64,000 bases of DNA, from positions 62,001 through 126,000 of the forward strand of contig NZ_JBLKNX010000008.1 of assembly GCF_051414055.1 (NCBI RefSeq), written 5' to 3'. The stretch is from Halosimplex halobium. Its GTDB lineage: Archaea > Halobacteriota > Halobacteria > Halobacteriales > Haloarculaceae. A model generated the notes under the pieces. The model did not search any database. It saw only the letters and a program-made list of their open reading frames with translations, and was not told the DNA's origin. Each line of letters begins with the position of its first letter. Position 1 is the stretch's first letter. Positions 43,035-51,783 of the stretch are shown here, one piece after another. The translations under genes were made by a program, and so were the position numbers.

Positions 43035-44075
43035 ATGAGTGAATACACCGCATCCGTCGTCGGTGGCTCGGGGTTCACCGGCGGGGAGCTGCTCCGCCTG
43101 CTCGCCGGCCACCCCGAGTTCGAGGTCGTCCAGGCGACCAGCCGCTCGAAGGAGAACAAGACGGTTGGCCACGCCCACCCGAACCTGCGCGACCTCGACC
43201 TGCGCTTTTCTTCGCCCGAAGATCTGGAGAGCGTCGACGCGCTGTTCGCGGCGACGCCCCACGGCGTCTCGATGGAGCAGATCGACGAGTTTCAGGAGGC
43301 GGCCGACACGGTCGTCGACCTCTCGGCGGACTTCCGTCTCGATTCGGCGGAACAGTACGACGAGTGGTACGACGGGCACACGCGTCCGGAGCTGCTGGAG
43401 GAGTCCGTCTACGCGCTCCCGGAGCTGACGCGCGACGAACTGCCGGGTGCGGACCTGATCGCTTCGGGCGGTTGCAACGCCACGGCGACGATCCTGGGCC
43501 TCAAGCCGCTGGTCGAGGAGGGCATCCTCACCGGCGACGAGCAGGTCGTCGTCGACGTGAAAGTGGGGTCGTCGGAGGGCGGCGCCGGCGGCGGCGAAGC
43601 GTCCTCCCACCCCGAGCGCTCGGGCGTCGTCCGCCCGTACGCGCCGACGGGCCACCGCCACGAGGCCGAGATCGAACAGTTCCTCGGCCTGGACGTGTCG
43701 TTCACGGTCCACGCGGTGGACATGATCCGCGGCGCGAGCGCGACCTGTCACGTCTTCCCCGGCGAGCCCGTCTCGAAGGGCGACCTGTGGGGAGCGTACC
43801 GCGGCGAGTACGGCGAGGAGCCGTTCGTCGAACTCGTCGCGGGCGGCGGCGGGGTGTACCGCTACCCCGAACCCAAGGCGGTCGCGGGGACGAATCGCGC
43901 GGAGGTCGGGTTCGAGCTCGACCCCAGAAACAGGCGCCTCGTCGTCTTCTCGGCGATCGACAACATGATGAAAGGTTCGGCGGGGCAGGCGGTCCACGCC
44001 GCCAACGTCGCGCTGGGCATCGAGGAGACGGCGGGGCTGGAGTTCGGGGGCCTCCACCCGGTCGGCGCCCCCTGA
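43035..44075 (+). CDS. argC: N-acetyl/[LysW]-gamma-glutamyl-phosphate reductase
   Basis: 346 residues. The Rossmann start is ASVVGGSGFTGGELLRLLAGHP and the catalytic Cys147 sits in ASGGCNATATILGLKPL. The insert SSEGGAGGGEASSHPERSGVVRPYAPTGHRHEAEIEQ is typical of LysY/ArgC enzymes that work on LysW-bound substrate. It reduces the gamma-phosphate to the semialdehyde with NADPH. It lies ten bases after argX, third in the operon. Confidence 0.92.
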   Translation: MSEYTASVVGGSGFTGGELLRLLAGHPEFEVVQATSRSKENKTVGHAHPNLRDLDLRFSSPEDLESVDALFAATPHGVSMEQIDEFQEAADTVVDLSADFRLDSAEQYDEWYDGHTRPELLEESVYALPELTRDELPGADLIASGGCNATATILGLKPLVEEGILTGDEQVVVDVKVGSSEGGAGGGEASSHPERSGVVRPYAPTGHRHEAEIEQFLGLDVSFTVHAVDMIRGASATCHVFPGEPVSKGDLWGAYRGEYGEEPFVELVAGGGGVYRYPEPKAVAGTNRAEVGFELDPRNRRLVVFSAIDNMMKGSAGQAVHAANVALGIEETAGLEFGGLHPVGAP

Positions 44076-44089
44076 GCAGGTGATTTTTC

Positions 44090-44977
44090 GTGACTACAGT
44101 CGTCAAGATCGGCGGCGCCCGCGCGGTCGACCCCGCGGGCGCTCTGGCGGACGTTGCAACGCTTACCGAGGACAGAGACGAGTCAGTCGCCGTGGTTCAC
44201 GGCGGCTCGACGGCCGTCGACGAGACGCTCGAACGGCTCGGCATCGAACCGGAGTACGTCGAGACGCCGTCGGGCGTCGTCGGCCGTTTTACTGACGCCG
44301 AGACCATGGAGGTATTCGAGATGGTCTTCGGCCACCTCAACACCCAGCTCGTCGCGGGCCTCCAGAGCCAGGGCGTCGACGCGGTGGGGCTCAACGGCGT
44401 CGACGGCAAACTGCTGTACGGCCCGCGCAAGTCCGCCGTTCGCGTCATGGACGACGGCACGCGCAAGATCCGCCGGGGCGACCACTCGGGGACGATCAAG
44501 CGGGTGAACGCCGACCTGCTGGAGACGCTCTTCGCGGACGGCTACACCCCGGTCGCCAGCCCGCCGATGGCCGGGAAAGACGACGACGAGGTCGTCCCCG
44601 TGAACACCGACGCCGACCGCTCGGCCGCCCACATCGCCGGTGCGCTGGAGGGGACGCTCGTCCTGCTGACGGACGTGGAGGGCATCTACGCGGACCCGGA
44701 CGACCCCGACACACTCATCGAGTCCGTCGAGACGGCCGACGAGTGGGCCGCTCTGGAGGACGCCGCCGAGGGCTTCATGGAGCGGAAGGTGATGGCGATC
44801 CGGGAAGCCATCGAGGGCGGTGCGGACGAGGTGGTCGTGGCGGACGCCAACGCCGACGACCCGATCCTGTCGGCGCTGGACGGCGGCGGCACGCACGTCT
44901 ACGCGTCGGCGCTTTCCGATACTGCGGACGAGACGACTGCGGACGACAACGCGGACACGACGGAGGGAGATTCATGA
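44090..44977 (+). CDS. argB: Acetylglutamate/[LysW]-glutamate kinase
   Basis: 295 residues, amino-acid kinase fold. It starts TTVVKIGGARAVDPAGALADV and has VVHGGSTAVDETLERLG near 37, LNGVDGKLLYGPRK near 103 and VNTDADRSAAHIAGALEG with VLLTDVEGIYADPDDP near 170-205. It phosphorylates the side-chain carboxylate of ArgW-bound glutamate. The C-terminal tail (SDTADETTADDNADTTEGDS) is acidic and disordered. GTG 44090 is the start, and the stop overlaps the argD start by four bases. Confidence 0.92.
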   Translation: MTTVVKIGGARAVDPAGALADVATLTEDRDESVAVVHGGSTAVDETLERLGIEPEYVETPSGVVGRFTDAETMEVFEMVFGHLNTQLVAGLQSQGVDAVGLNGVDGKLLYGPRKSAVRVMDDGTRKIRRGDHSGTIKRVNADLLETLFADGYTPVASPPMAGKDDDEVVPVNTDADRSAAHIAGALEGTLVLLTDVEGIYADPDDPDTLIESVETADEWAALEDAAEGFMERKVMAIREAIEGGADEVVVADANADDPILSALDGGGTHVYASALSDTADETTADDNADTTEGDS

Positions 44978-46107
44978 GCGGATTCGTCTTTTCGGAGAAA
45001 CCGATCCAGATCGAGGAGGGCGACGGTACGGTCCTCTACGACGACAGCGGCACAGAGTATCTTGACTTCGGGGCCTCCTACGCCTGCGTCCCGCTGGGCC
45101 ACGGCCACGAGGCGGTCCACGACGCCGTGACCGAGCAGTTCGAGAAGCTGACCTACGTGCAGGCCTCCTACCCCAACGCCGCGCGGACGGCGCTGTACGA
45201 GCGGCTGGCCGACACGGCGCCCGACCCCATCGACTACACGTGGCTCTGTAACTCCGGCACGGAGGCCAACGAGGCGGCGCTGAAGTTCGCCCGCTCGGCC
45301 ACCGGGAACTCCAAGATCGTCGCGACGATGCAGGGGTTCCACGGCCGGACGATGGGCGCGCTGGCGACGACCTGGAAGAGCAAGTACAAGAAGCCCTACG
45401 AGCCGCTGATGGGCGACGTGGAGTTCGTCCCCTACGACGACGGCGACGAACTCGCCGCGGCCGTCGACGACGAGACGGCGGCCGTGATCGTCGAACCCGT
45501 CCAGGGCGAGGGCGGCATCAACCCCGCCTCGGCCGAGTTCCTCCAGCGCGCCCGCGAGGAGACCGAGGAGGCCGGCGCGGCGCTCGTCTTCGACGAGGTC
45601 CAGACCGGGATGGGCCGGACGGGCACGCTGTGGGCGGCCGAACAGTCCGGCGTCGTCCCGGACATGATCACCGCCGCGAAGGGGCTCGGGAACGGCTTCC
45701 CGGTCGGCGCGACGCTCTGTCGCGAGTGGATCGCCGACAACTACGGCAGCCACGCCTCGACGTTCTCCGGCGGGCCGGTCATCTCCGCGGCCGCGGGCGC
45801 GACGGTCTCGACCATCGTCGAGGAGGACATCCCGGGCCACGCCGGCGACGTGGGCGCGTACATGCAGGAGCGCCTGGAGGAGGAGATAGGCGACGACGTA
45901 CGCGAGGTGCGCGGCGAGGGGCTGATGGTCGGCGTCGAGGTCGGCCGCCGCGCCAACCGCGCGCTGAAGGAACTCGCGATGGACCACCAGATCCTCGCGC
46001 TGCCCGCGGGGCGGACCGTCGTGCGGTTCCTCCCGCCGCTGACCGTCACCGAGGCGGAGGTCGAACAGGTGGTCGACGCCATGGCGGAGGTCGTCGGCGA
46101 TGAGTGA
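44974..46107 (+). CDS. argD: Acetylornithine/[LysW]-aminotransferase
   Basis: 377 residues, class III PLP aminotransferase. The catalytic Lys236 lies in ITAAKGLGNGFPVGA. Other blocks are LCNSGTEANEAALKFAR near 90, FHGRTMGALATTWK, and VFDEVQTGMGRTG near 205. It moves an amino group from glutamate onto the ArgW-bound semialdehyde, giving ArgW-bound ornithine. Both junctions are overlapping: ATGA with argB and eight bases with argE. Confidence 0.93.
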   Translation: MSGFVFSEKPIQIEEGDGTVLYDDSGTEYLDFGASYACVPLGHGHEAVHDAVTEQFEKLTYVQASYPNAARTALYERLADTAPDPIDYTWLCNSGTEANEAALKFARSATGNSKIVATMQGFHGRTMGALATTWKSKYKKPYEPLMGDVEFVPYDDGDELAAAVDDETAAVIVEPVQGEGGINPASAEFLQRAREETEEAGAALVFDEVQTGMGRTGTLWAAEQSGVVPDMITAAKGLGNGFPVGATLCREWIADNYGSHASTFSGGPVISAAAGATVSTIVEEDIPGHAGDVGAYMQERLEEEIGDDVREVRGEGLMVGVEVGRRANRALKELAMDHQILALPAGRTVVRFLPPLTVTEAEVEQVVDAMAEVVGDE

Positions 46108-47197
46108 GAGCGCCGGCGAGCAGGGCGGCGGCGACGGCGAGGAGCCGACGCCCGACGTGCCCGTCGACGAGGAGGCCCGCGACCTCCTGGTCGACGTGGT
46201 CGACACCCCCTCCGTGACCGGCGAGGAGGCGGAAGCCGCGCAGGTGCTCGTCGATTTCTTCGAGAGCCACGACCGCGAGGTGTGGGTCGACGACGTGGGC
46301 AACGTCCGCGCGCCGGCCGACGACAGCGTCCTCCTGACCTCCCACATCGACACGGTGCCGGGCGACATCCCGGTCCGCGTCGAGGAGAACGAGGCGGGCG
46401 AGGAAGAGCTGTGGGGCCGCGGGAGCGTCGACGCGAAGGGGCCGCTCTGTTCGATGGCCGTCGCGGCCGTCCGCACGGGCGCCTCGTTCGTCGGCGTCGT
46501 CGGCGAGGAGGTGGATTCGCGCGGTGCCCGGCATCTCGTCGAAGAGCGCGACGCCGAACCCGACGCCGTGGTCAACGGCGAACCCTCGGGCTGGGACGGC
46601 ATCACGCTCGGCTACCGCGGGCTGCTCGCCGGGACGTACGTCGCGACTTCGGAGTCCGGTCACTCCTCGCGGCCGGAGAACAACGCGATCCAGGACGCCA
46701 TCGGCTGGTGGTCGGCGGTCGAGGAGGAGTTCGGTCACGACGAGTGGGTGCCCGTCTTCGAGCGCGTGACGGCCAAGCCCATCAGCTTCGAGGGCGGGAT
46801 CACCGACGACGGGCTCTCCGTCGAGGCGACGGCCGACGTGCAGCTGCGCGTCCCGCCGGAGTACACGACCGAGGAGGTCCGCGAGATCGCGGACGGCCAC
46901 CTCGCGAACGGGACGGTCCACTGGCACGACGCGGTCGAACCGGTGATGATGAACCCGCGGACGGCGGCGGCCAGAGCCTTCCGCGCGGCGGTCCGGCAAG
47001 TGGGTGGGGACCCGCGACTCCTGCGGAAGACCGGCACAAGTGATATGAACGTGTACGCACAGGAGTGGGACTGTCCGATGGTGACCTACGGGCCCGGCGA
47101 CTCGGACCTGGACCACGCGCCCGACGAGCACGTCTCGCTCGCCGAGTACGACCGCGCCGTGGCCGTCCTCGAGACTGCGACGGAGCGACTACAATGA
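46100..47197 (+). CDS. argE: [LysW]-ornithine hydrolase (ArgE/LysK, M20 family)
   Basis: 365 residues. The M20 metallohydrolase motifs are SHIDTVPGD near 77 (metal His, then Asp), WGRGSVDAKGPLCSM near 105, and GVVGEEVDSRGARHLVE near 132 with the catalytic Glu. The pattern is that of LysK-type enzymes. It releases ornithine from ArgW. A low-complexity acidic leader of about 25 residues is specific to this lineage. Its start overlaps the end of argD and its stop overlaps the start of argF. Confidence 0.9.
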   Translation: MSESAGEQGGGDGEEPTPDVPVDEEARDLLVDVVDTPSVTGEEAEAAQVLVDFFESHDREVWVDDVGNVRAPADDSVLLTSHIDTVPGDIPVRVEENEAGEEELWGRGSVDAKGPLCSMAVAAVRTGASFVGVVGEEVDSRGARHLVEERDAEPDAVVNGEPSGWDGITLGYRGLLAGTYVATSESGHSSRPENNAIQDAIGWWSAVEEEFGHDEWVPVFERVTAKPISFEGGITDDGLSVEATADVQLRVPPEYTTEEVREIADGHLANGTVHWHDAVEPVMMNPRTAAARAFRAAVRQVGGDPRLLRKTGTSDMNVYAQEWDCPMVTYGPGDSDLDHAPDEHVSLAEYDRAVAVLETATERLQ

Positions 47198-48081
47198 ACT
47201 TCCTCGACGTCGACGACCTCACGACCGACGAACTGGCGGCCGTCCTCGACCGCGCGGCGGCGATCAAGGCCGACTACCGCGAGACCGGCGCGTCGGACCT
47301 CCTGGACGGCCAGACGCTCGGGATGATCTTCGAGAAGCCGTCGACGCGAACGCGGGTCTCCTTCGAGACGGGGATGACTCAGCTGGGCGGCCACGCCGTC
47401 TTCCTCGGTCCCGACGACATCGGCCTGCACGGGCGCGAGCCGGTGAAGGACATCGCGCGGGCGCTGGGCCGCTACGTCGACTTCGTGATGGCCCGGGTCT
47501 ACGACCACGCCGACGTGGTCGAACTCGGGGAGTACGCGGGCGTGCCGGTCATCAACGCGCTGACCGACGACGCCCACCCATGCCAGACGCTCGCCGACCT
47601 GCTGACCATCCGCGAGCACTTCGAAGACCCGACCGTCGCGTGGGTCGGCGACGGCAACAACGTCTGCCAGTCGTTCGTCCTCGGCGCCGCGATGTCGGGG
47701 CTCGACCTGACCGTCGCCACCCCCGAGGGCTACGGCATCGACGACGACGTGCTGAAGCGCGCCGACGGGCTCGGGACCGCGCCGGCGACGACGACCGACC
47801 CCGAGGCCGCCATCGTCGACGCGGACGTGGTGTACACGGACGTGTGGGTCAGCATGGGCCAGGAGGACGAGCGCGCGGAGAAACTGGATGCGTTCGAGGG
47901 CTTCCAGATCACGCCCGAGTTGCTGGGCGACCGCGCGCTGATGCACTGCCTGCCCGCCCACCGCGGCGAGGAGGTCACCGACGCCGCCATCGAGAGCGAC
48001 AACGCTATCGTCTGGGACCAGGCCGAAAATCGCCTGCACGCCCAGAAAGGACTGTTGGCGTGGTTAGCGGAACAGGAGTAG
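47194..48081 (+). CDS. argF: Ornithine carbamoyltransferase
   Basis: 295 residues. The carbamoyl-phosphate site is FEKPSTRTRVSFE (STRTR at 50-54), and the HPCQTLADL, DVWVSMGQE and MHCLPAHRG blocks are all present. It makes citrulline from ornithine and carbamoyl phosphate and so links the ArgW branch to argG and argH. It is the last gene of the operon; a 149-base gap with the next TATA box follows. Confidence 0.95.
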   Translation: MNFLDVDDLTTDELAAVLDRAAAIKADYRETGASDLLDGQTLGMIFEKPSTRTRVSFETGMTQLGGHAVFLGPDDIGLHGREPVKDIARALGRYVDFVMARVYDHADVVELGEYAGVPVINALTDDAHPCQTLADLLTIREHFEDPTVAWVGDGNNVCQSFVLGAAMSGLDLTVATPEGYGIDDDVLKRADGLGTAPATTTDPEAAIVDADVVYTDVWVSMGQEDERAEKLDAFEGFQITPELLGDRALMHCLPAHRGEEVTDAAIESDNAIVWDQAENRLHAQKGLLAWLAEQE

Positions 48082-48197
48082 CGTCCGGCGCCGGCTCGTA
48101 ACCCCATATTTTCGATTTCTCCGTCGCGCTCGTTCACGATTGTGTAGATATTGCCGGCATACCCGTGCGAGAGATTGACACTCACTAACCCTAATGA

Positions 48198-48203
48198 TTT
48201 ATA
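48198..48203 (+). promoter_or_regulatory. TATA-like promoter element
   Basis: TTTATA 28-33 bases before ATG 48231, preceded by CACTAACCCTAATGA, an A-rich patch in GC-rich DNA. The whole gap after argF (48082-48230) is unusually A+T-rich. Confidence 0.55.
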
Positions 48204-48230
48204 ATGCAGTAGGATAATCGTGAACTACAG

Positions 48231-48512
48231 ATGCGGATCACAGAGACGCGCCAGCTGTTGACGGAATCGTGCGAGTACCCGACGGACACGGCGACGGTCG
48301 CCGACCGGGTCGGCGACGTTGAGATCGAGGCGCCGACGGGCGACACCACGACAGTCGAGACGGTGCTCGCCCGCTCGAACGGACGGACCTACGAGTCGGC
48401 CGACGACGCGTACACGGCGCTGATGGGCAACCTCGACGACTCGTTCATCGGCCTGAAGTACTACGACGACCGCGGCGACAACCAGCCCCACCCCCACCGC
48501 AACTGGCACTGA
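48231..48512 (+). CDS. Conserved haloarchaeal protein (DUF5789-like)
   Basis: 93 residues: MRITETRQLLTESCEYPTDTATVADRVGDVEIEAPTGDTTTVETVLARSNGRTYESADDAYTALMGNLDDSFIGLKYYDDRGDNQPHP. I recall this pattern as DUF5789, a small haloarchaeal family without known function. It looks like a mixed alpha/beta domain with a His-rich end. No operon partner is close. Confidence 0.72.
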   Translation: MRITETRQLLTESCEYPTDTATVADRVGDVEIEAPTGDTTTVETVLARSNGRTYESADDAYTALMGNLDDSFIGLKYYDDRGDNQPHPHRNWH

Positions 48513-48609
48513 GCCCGGCTGCGGGCGCCCGGTCGCGGCGGTCGCGCGTGTGCGACCGTCGCGCGGCCGGAGCGAACACTGATTATCGCGGCGGTCGAAC
48601 CGGGCAGTG

Positions 48610-48843
48610 ATGGCCGACCCGCCCGTCGTCGACGCCGGTGCGCTGGACGCCGACGAGCTGCTCGACCGGATCAAATCGGAGGGGCGGGTCCGCGTCCGGA
48701 CGGAGTTTCTCGACGCCGAACACGAGGTGACGCTCCGCTGGGACGGCGAGACCTTCTACTGCGACACGCCGACGCGGCTGCACAAACACGACTCGGAGTC
48801 GGCGATGCGGACCTGCCTCGTCGAGCAGGGCTACGGCCGCTGA
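48610..48843 (+). CDS. Small conserved-looking protein
   Basis: 77 residues: MADPPVVDAGALDADELLDRIKSEGRVRVRTEFLDAEHEVTLRWDGETFYCDTPTRLHKHDSESAMRTCLVEQGYGR. A short helix, a beta hairpin and a C-terminal helix are likely, with two Cys. Codon use fits a real gene. No family is recognised. ATG 48610 is preferred to the GTG one codon earlier. Confidence 0.6.
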   Translation: MADPPVVDAGALDADELLDRIKSEGRVRVRTEFLDAEHEVTLRWDGETFYCDTPTRLHKHDSESAMRTCLVEQGYGR

Positions 48844-48874
48844 CTCGGCGCCGACCGGTGCTGGGGTCGATCGC

Positions 48875-48954
48875 CGCCGCTCCGTTCGACCGCCGCTCCG
48901 TTCGACCGCCGCTCCGTTCGACCGCCGCTCCGTTCGACCACCGCTCGGTTCGAC
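48875..48954. repeat. 16-bp minisatellite, five copies
   Basis: Four exact copies of CGCCGCTCCGTTCGAC (48875-48938) and a fifth with two changes (48939-48954), head to tail, in the gap between two plus-strand genes. There are no spacers. Copy number probably varies between strains. Confidence 0.9.
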
Positions 48955-48977
48955 CGTCGCCCGGGTGACCGCCTCCG

Positions 48978-48984
48978 TTTAAGC
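48978..48984 (+). promoter_or_regulatory. TATA-like promoter element
   Basis: TTTAAGC 27-33 bases before ATG 49011 of the helix-turn-helix gene, just downstream of the minisatellite. Confidence 0.4.
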
Positions 48985-49010
48985 GGCGGGGGTGCTTACG
49001 TGGCGATACC

Positions 49011-49400
49011 ATGGTCGAGGCGGACCCTTCGCCCGAGCGGTTCCGGGAGTTGATGCTCGACGAGCAGCCGGGCTTCGAGGACGTGCTCGCCTGCGTCTTC
49101 AACGTCCAGGAACACGAGGTGCGGACGTTCCTGACCCTCCAGGATCACCCCGGGAGCACGGTGGCCGAGCTGGCCGACCAGCTCGAACGCGACCGCAGCA
49201 ACGTCAACCGCTCGCTGTCGACGCTGCGCGAGAAGGGGCTGGCCGAGCGCGAGCGCCGGCTGCTCGACGGCGGCGGCCACGTCTACCAGTACTCCGCGAC
49301 CCCGCTGCCCGAGGCCCGCGAGCTGATGCACGAGACGCTCGACGAGTGGACCGCCTACGTCCACGACCGCATCGACGAGTTCGGCCAGGAAGACCTCTGA
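49011..49400 (+). CDS. Winged helix-turn-helix transcription regulator
   Basis: 129 residues with a single winged-helix domain at about 35-105: VRTFLTLQDHPGSTVAELADQLERDRSNVNRSLSTLREKGLAERERRLLDGGGHVYQYSATP. The recognition helix RSNVNRSLSTLREKG is of the TrmB/MarR kind. The end (ELMHETLDEWTAYVHDRIDEFGQE) may dimerise. No sensor domain is attached. It sits about 100 bases before the M32 carboxypeptidase, in the same direction. Confidence 0.78.
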   Translation: MVEADPSPERFRELMLDEQPGFEDVLACVFNVQEHEVRTFLTLQDHPGSTVAELADQLERDRSNVNRSLSTLREKGLAERERRLLDGGGHVYQYSATPLPEARELMHETLDEWTAYVHDRIDEFGQEDL

Positions 49401-49503
49401 CCGGTCGGGACTCGACCGGCTGCGACGGGAGCGACCGGGTCGTGCAGCCGTCGATAGCCAGTTACCCGTGTTTTGATACGGACCCGGCCGCTAGCGGTGG
49501 GTG

Positions 49504-51024
49504 ATGACGATGGAATCCCCCGACTCGGAGTCCGAGTCCGGCCCCGAGCCCTACCCGGCCTTCGAGGAGCACGTCAAACAGCTGACCTATCTCAACGACG
49601 CCGGCGGGGTGCTGGGCTGGGACCAGCAGGTGACGATGCCCGAGGGCGGGACGCCCGCCCGGTCGAAGCAGTCCTCGGCGCTGTCGGCGGTCACCCACGA
49701 GAAGCTGACCGACGAGCGGGTCGGCGAGTGGCTGGACGAACTCGACGACGCCGACCTCTCGGGGGGCCGGCGGGCGGTCGTCCGCGAGGTCCGCCGCGAG
49801 CACGAGCGGGCCGTCGAGGTGCCCGAGGACCTCGTCACCGAGATCTCCGAGACGGCGTCGAACGCGCTGCCGGTCTGGGAGGAGGCCAAGGCCGAGGACG
49901 ACTTCGACTCGTTCGCGCCGACGCTGGAGACGATGGTCGAACTCAAGCGCGACTACGCCGAGGCCATCGACCCGGACCGGGACCCCTACGCGGTGCTGTT
50001 CGAGGAGTACGAGCCCTACCTGGGGCTGGACACCGCCGAGCGGGTGCTGGAGCGGCTGCGCGACGAACTCGTCCCGCTGATCGAGGCCATCGAGGACAGC
50101 GACGCGGACCTGGCGGATCCCTTCGCCGACGGCGAGTACCCGGAGGACGCCCAGGAGGAGACCGTGCGGGCGGCGCTGGACCACCTGGGCTACGACTGGG
50201 AGCGCGGGCGGCTCGACACCGCGCCCCACCCGTTCTCGACGGGGACGCAGTTCGACGCCCGCGTGACCACGCGGTTCGACCCCGAGGACCCCATGGGCGC
50301 CATCGGCTCGACCATCCACGAGTTCGGCCACGCCACCTACACGCAGGGACTCCCCCAGGAACACTACGGGACGCCGCTGGGCCAGTCGCGGGACCTGACG
50401 GTCCACGAGTCACAGTCGCGCCTGTGGGAGAACCACGTCGGCCGCTCGCGACCCTTCTGGGACAACTTCGCCGACACGGTGAACGAGCACCTCGGCGTCG
50501 ACGCATCGCCCCGGGCGTTCTACGAGGCCGCCAACCAGATCTACCCCGACAACCTGATCCGCGTCGAGGCGGACGAACTCACCTACCACATGCACATCAT
50601 CCTCCGGTTCGAGATCGAGCGGGACCTGATCTCCGGGGATCTGGACGTCGAGGAGGTGCCGGGCGTGTGGAACGACAAGATGGAGGAGTACCTCGGCGTG
50701 CGGCCGGAGACCGACAGCGAGGGCTGTCTGCAGGACATCCACTGGACCCACGGCTCGCTGGGCTACTTCCCGACGTACTCGCTGGGCAGCGTCCTCGCCG
50801 CCCAGCTGTACGCCAGCGCCGAGGACGCCATCGAGGACCTGGACGGGAAAGTACGGAGCGGCGAGTTCGACCCGCTGCACGAGTGGCTCACGGAGAACGT
50901 CCACCGCCACGGCTGTCGCTACGAGACGGACGACCTCGTCCGCGAGGCGACCGGCGAGGGGTTCACCGCCGACTACTTCCTCGACTACGCCAGGGGGAAG
51001 TTCGGCGACCTCTACGACCTCTGA
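49504..51024 (+). CDS. Metallocarboxypeptidase, M32 (Taq) family
   Basis: 506 residues, largely helical. The zinc motif HEFGH (STIHEFGHATYTQG) lies near 275, with the downstream Glu in TVHESQSRLWEN near 303 completing the site. The family signature HPFSTG (DTAPHPFSTGTQFDARVTT) and the late block LGYFPTYSLGSVLAAQLY are also present. It removes C-terminal residues from peptides in the cytoplasm. ATG 49504 is chosen; GTG 49501 and ATG 49510 are in frame. The acidic N-terminus (ESPDSESESGPEP) is a lineage feature. Confidence 0.9.
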   Translation: MTMESPDSESESGPEPYPAFEEHVKQLTYLNDAGGVLGWDQQVTMPEGGTPARSKQSSALSAVTHEKLTDERVGEWLDELDDADLSGGRRAVVREVRREHERAVEVPEDLVTEISETASNALPVWEEAKAEDDFDSFAPTLETMVELKRDYAEAIDPDRDPYAVLFEEYEPYLGLDTAERVLERLRDELVPLIEAIEDSDADLADPFADGEYPEDAQEETVRAALDHLGYDWERGRLDTAPHPFSTGTQFDARVTTRFDPEDPMGAIGSTIHEFGHATYTQGLPQEHYGTPLGQSRDLTVHESQSRLWENHVGRSRPFWDNFADTVNEHLGVDASPRAFYEAANQIYPDNLIRVEADELTYHMHIILRFEIERDLISGDLDVEEVPGVWNDKMEEYLGVRPETDSEGCLQDIHWTHGSLGYFPTYSLGSVLAAQLYASAEDAIEDLDGKVRSGEFDPLHEWLTENVHRHGCRYETDDLVREATGEGFTADYFLDYARGKFGDLYDL

Positions 51025-51039
51025 AGGCGCGAACGGTCC

Positions 51040-51645
51040 TCAGATCAGGTTCACCAGGAAGCCGAGGATTCCGACGCCGAACGCGAGCGCGAGCATCTTC
51101 CCGACCGGGAGGTCGTGGGCGACGCCGAGGCCGTAGCCCTGGATCGCGGCCTTCCAGAGGGTGCTGACGAGGCTGGAGACCAGCAGGACGGGCGAACTGA
51201 ACGAGGCCGCCCGCTCGAAGAAGTCGACGAAGGCCTGGGGATCGCTCGGGGCCTGGCCGAGCAGGCTGATCAGCCCGACGGTGGTCACGGGCAACAGGAC
51301 GATCCCGGCGATCTCGGCCTCGCCGGTGACGGCGAGGGTGGTCCCGAACGACCGCTGGCCGCCGGCGAACCACACGAACAGGTGCAACAGGGCGGCGAGC
51401 AGCAGCCACCCGACGAAGATGCCGACGAAGACGCCGACGATCGCCCCGCCCAGGGCGCTCTGGACCTGCGCTTTCTCCTCGGGCGGGGCGTCGACGTGGG
51501 CGACCACGCGCTGGAGGAACAGCCACATCGCGACGGCGGTCCCGACCGCCTGCACCGCGACGACGGCGAAGGCGACGGCTATCGAGGGTCGGTCGTAGCG
51601 GTCGAAGTACTCGGAGGGGCGGACGAGCGGGGTGGAGGGCGCCAT
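51040..51645 (-). CDS. Yip1-family membrane protein
   Basis: 201 residues and five predicted membrane helices. The start TPLVRPSEYFDRYDR is the usual haloarchaeal Yip1-domain opening. Helix two to three contains ALGGAIVGVFVGIFVGWLLLAALLHLFVWFAGGQRSFGTTLAVTGEAEIAGIV, where the LHLFVWFAGGQ part is characteristic. The function of archaeal Yip1 proteins is unknown. It converges with the M32 peptidase gene and is divergent from ubaA. Confidence 0.75.
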   Translation of the reverse strand: MAPSTPLVRPSEYFDRYDRPSIAVAFAVVAVQAVGTAVAMWLFLQRVVAHVDAPPEEKAQVQSALGGAIVGVFVGIFVGWLLLAALLHLFVWFAGGQRSFGTTLAVTGEAEIAGIVLLPVTTVGLISLLGQAPSDPQAFVDFFERAASFSSPVLLVSSLVSTLWKAAIQGYGLGVAHDLPVGKMLALAFGVGILGFLVNLI

Positions 51646-51783
51646 ACTCGGCGGTGTCTCGTGTGGCTGGTAAGTCTTCTGCCCCGGCAGGTCACTCGGG
51701 CTGTGGGACGCGCCTCCCGTCGTCACCCAGTCGCACCGCCCGGGAGCGGACCGCTTAACCCGCTCGGTCCGGTAGACGCGGGT

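Noticed and set aside
41955..46107. Lysine biosynthesis by the LysW pathway
   Set aside because: The same operon includes argF, and argGH is adjacent; no lysine-specific homocitrate or homoisocitrate genes are present.
48875..48954. CRISPR array
   Set aside because: The 16-bp units are contiguous with no spacers and no cas genes are in the window.
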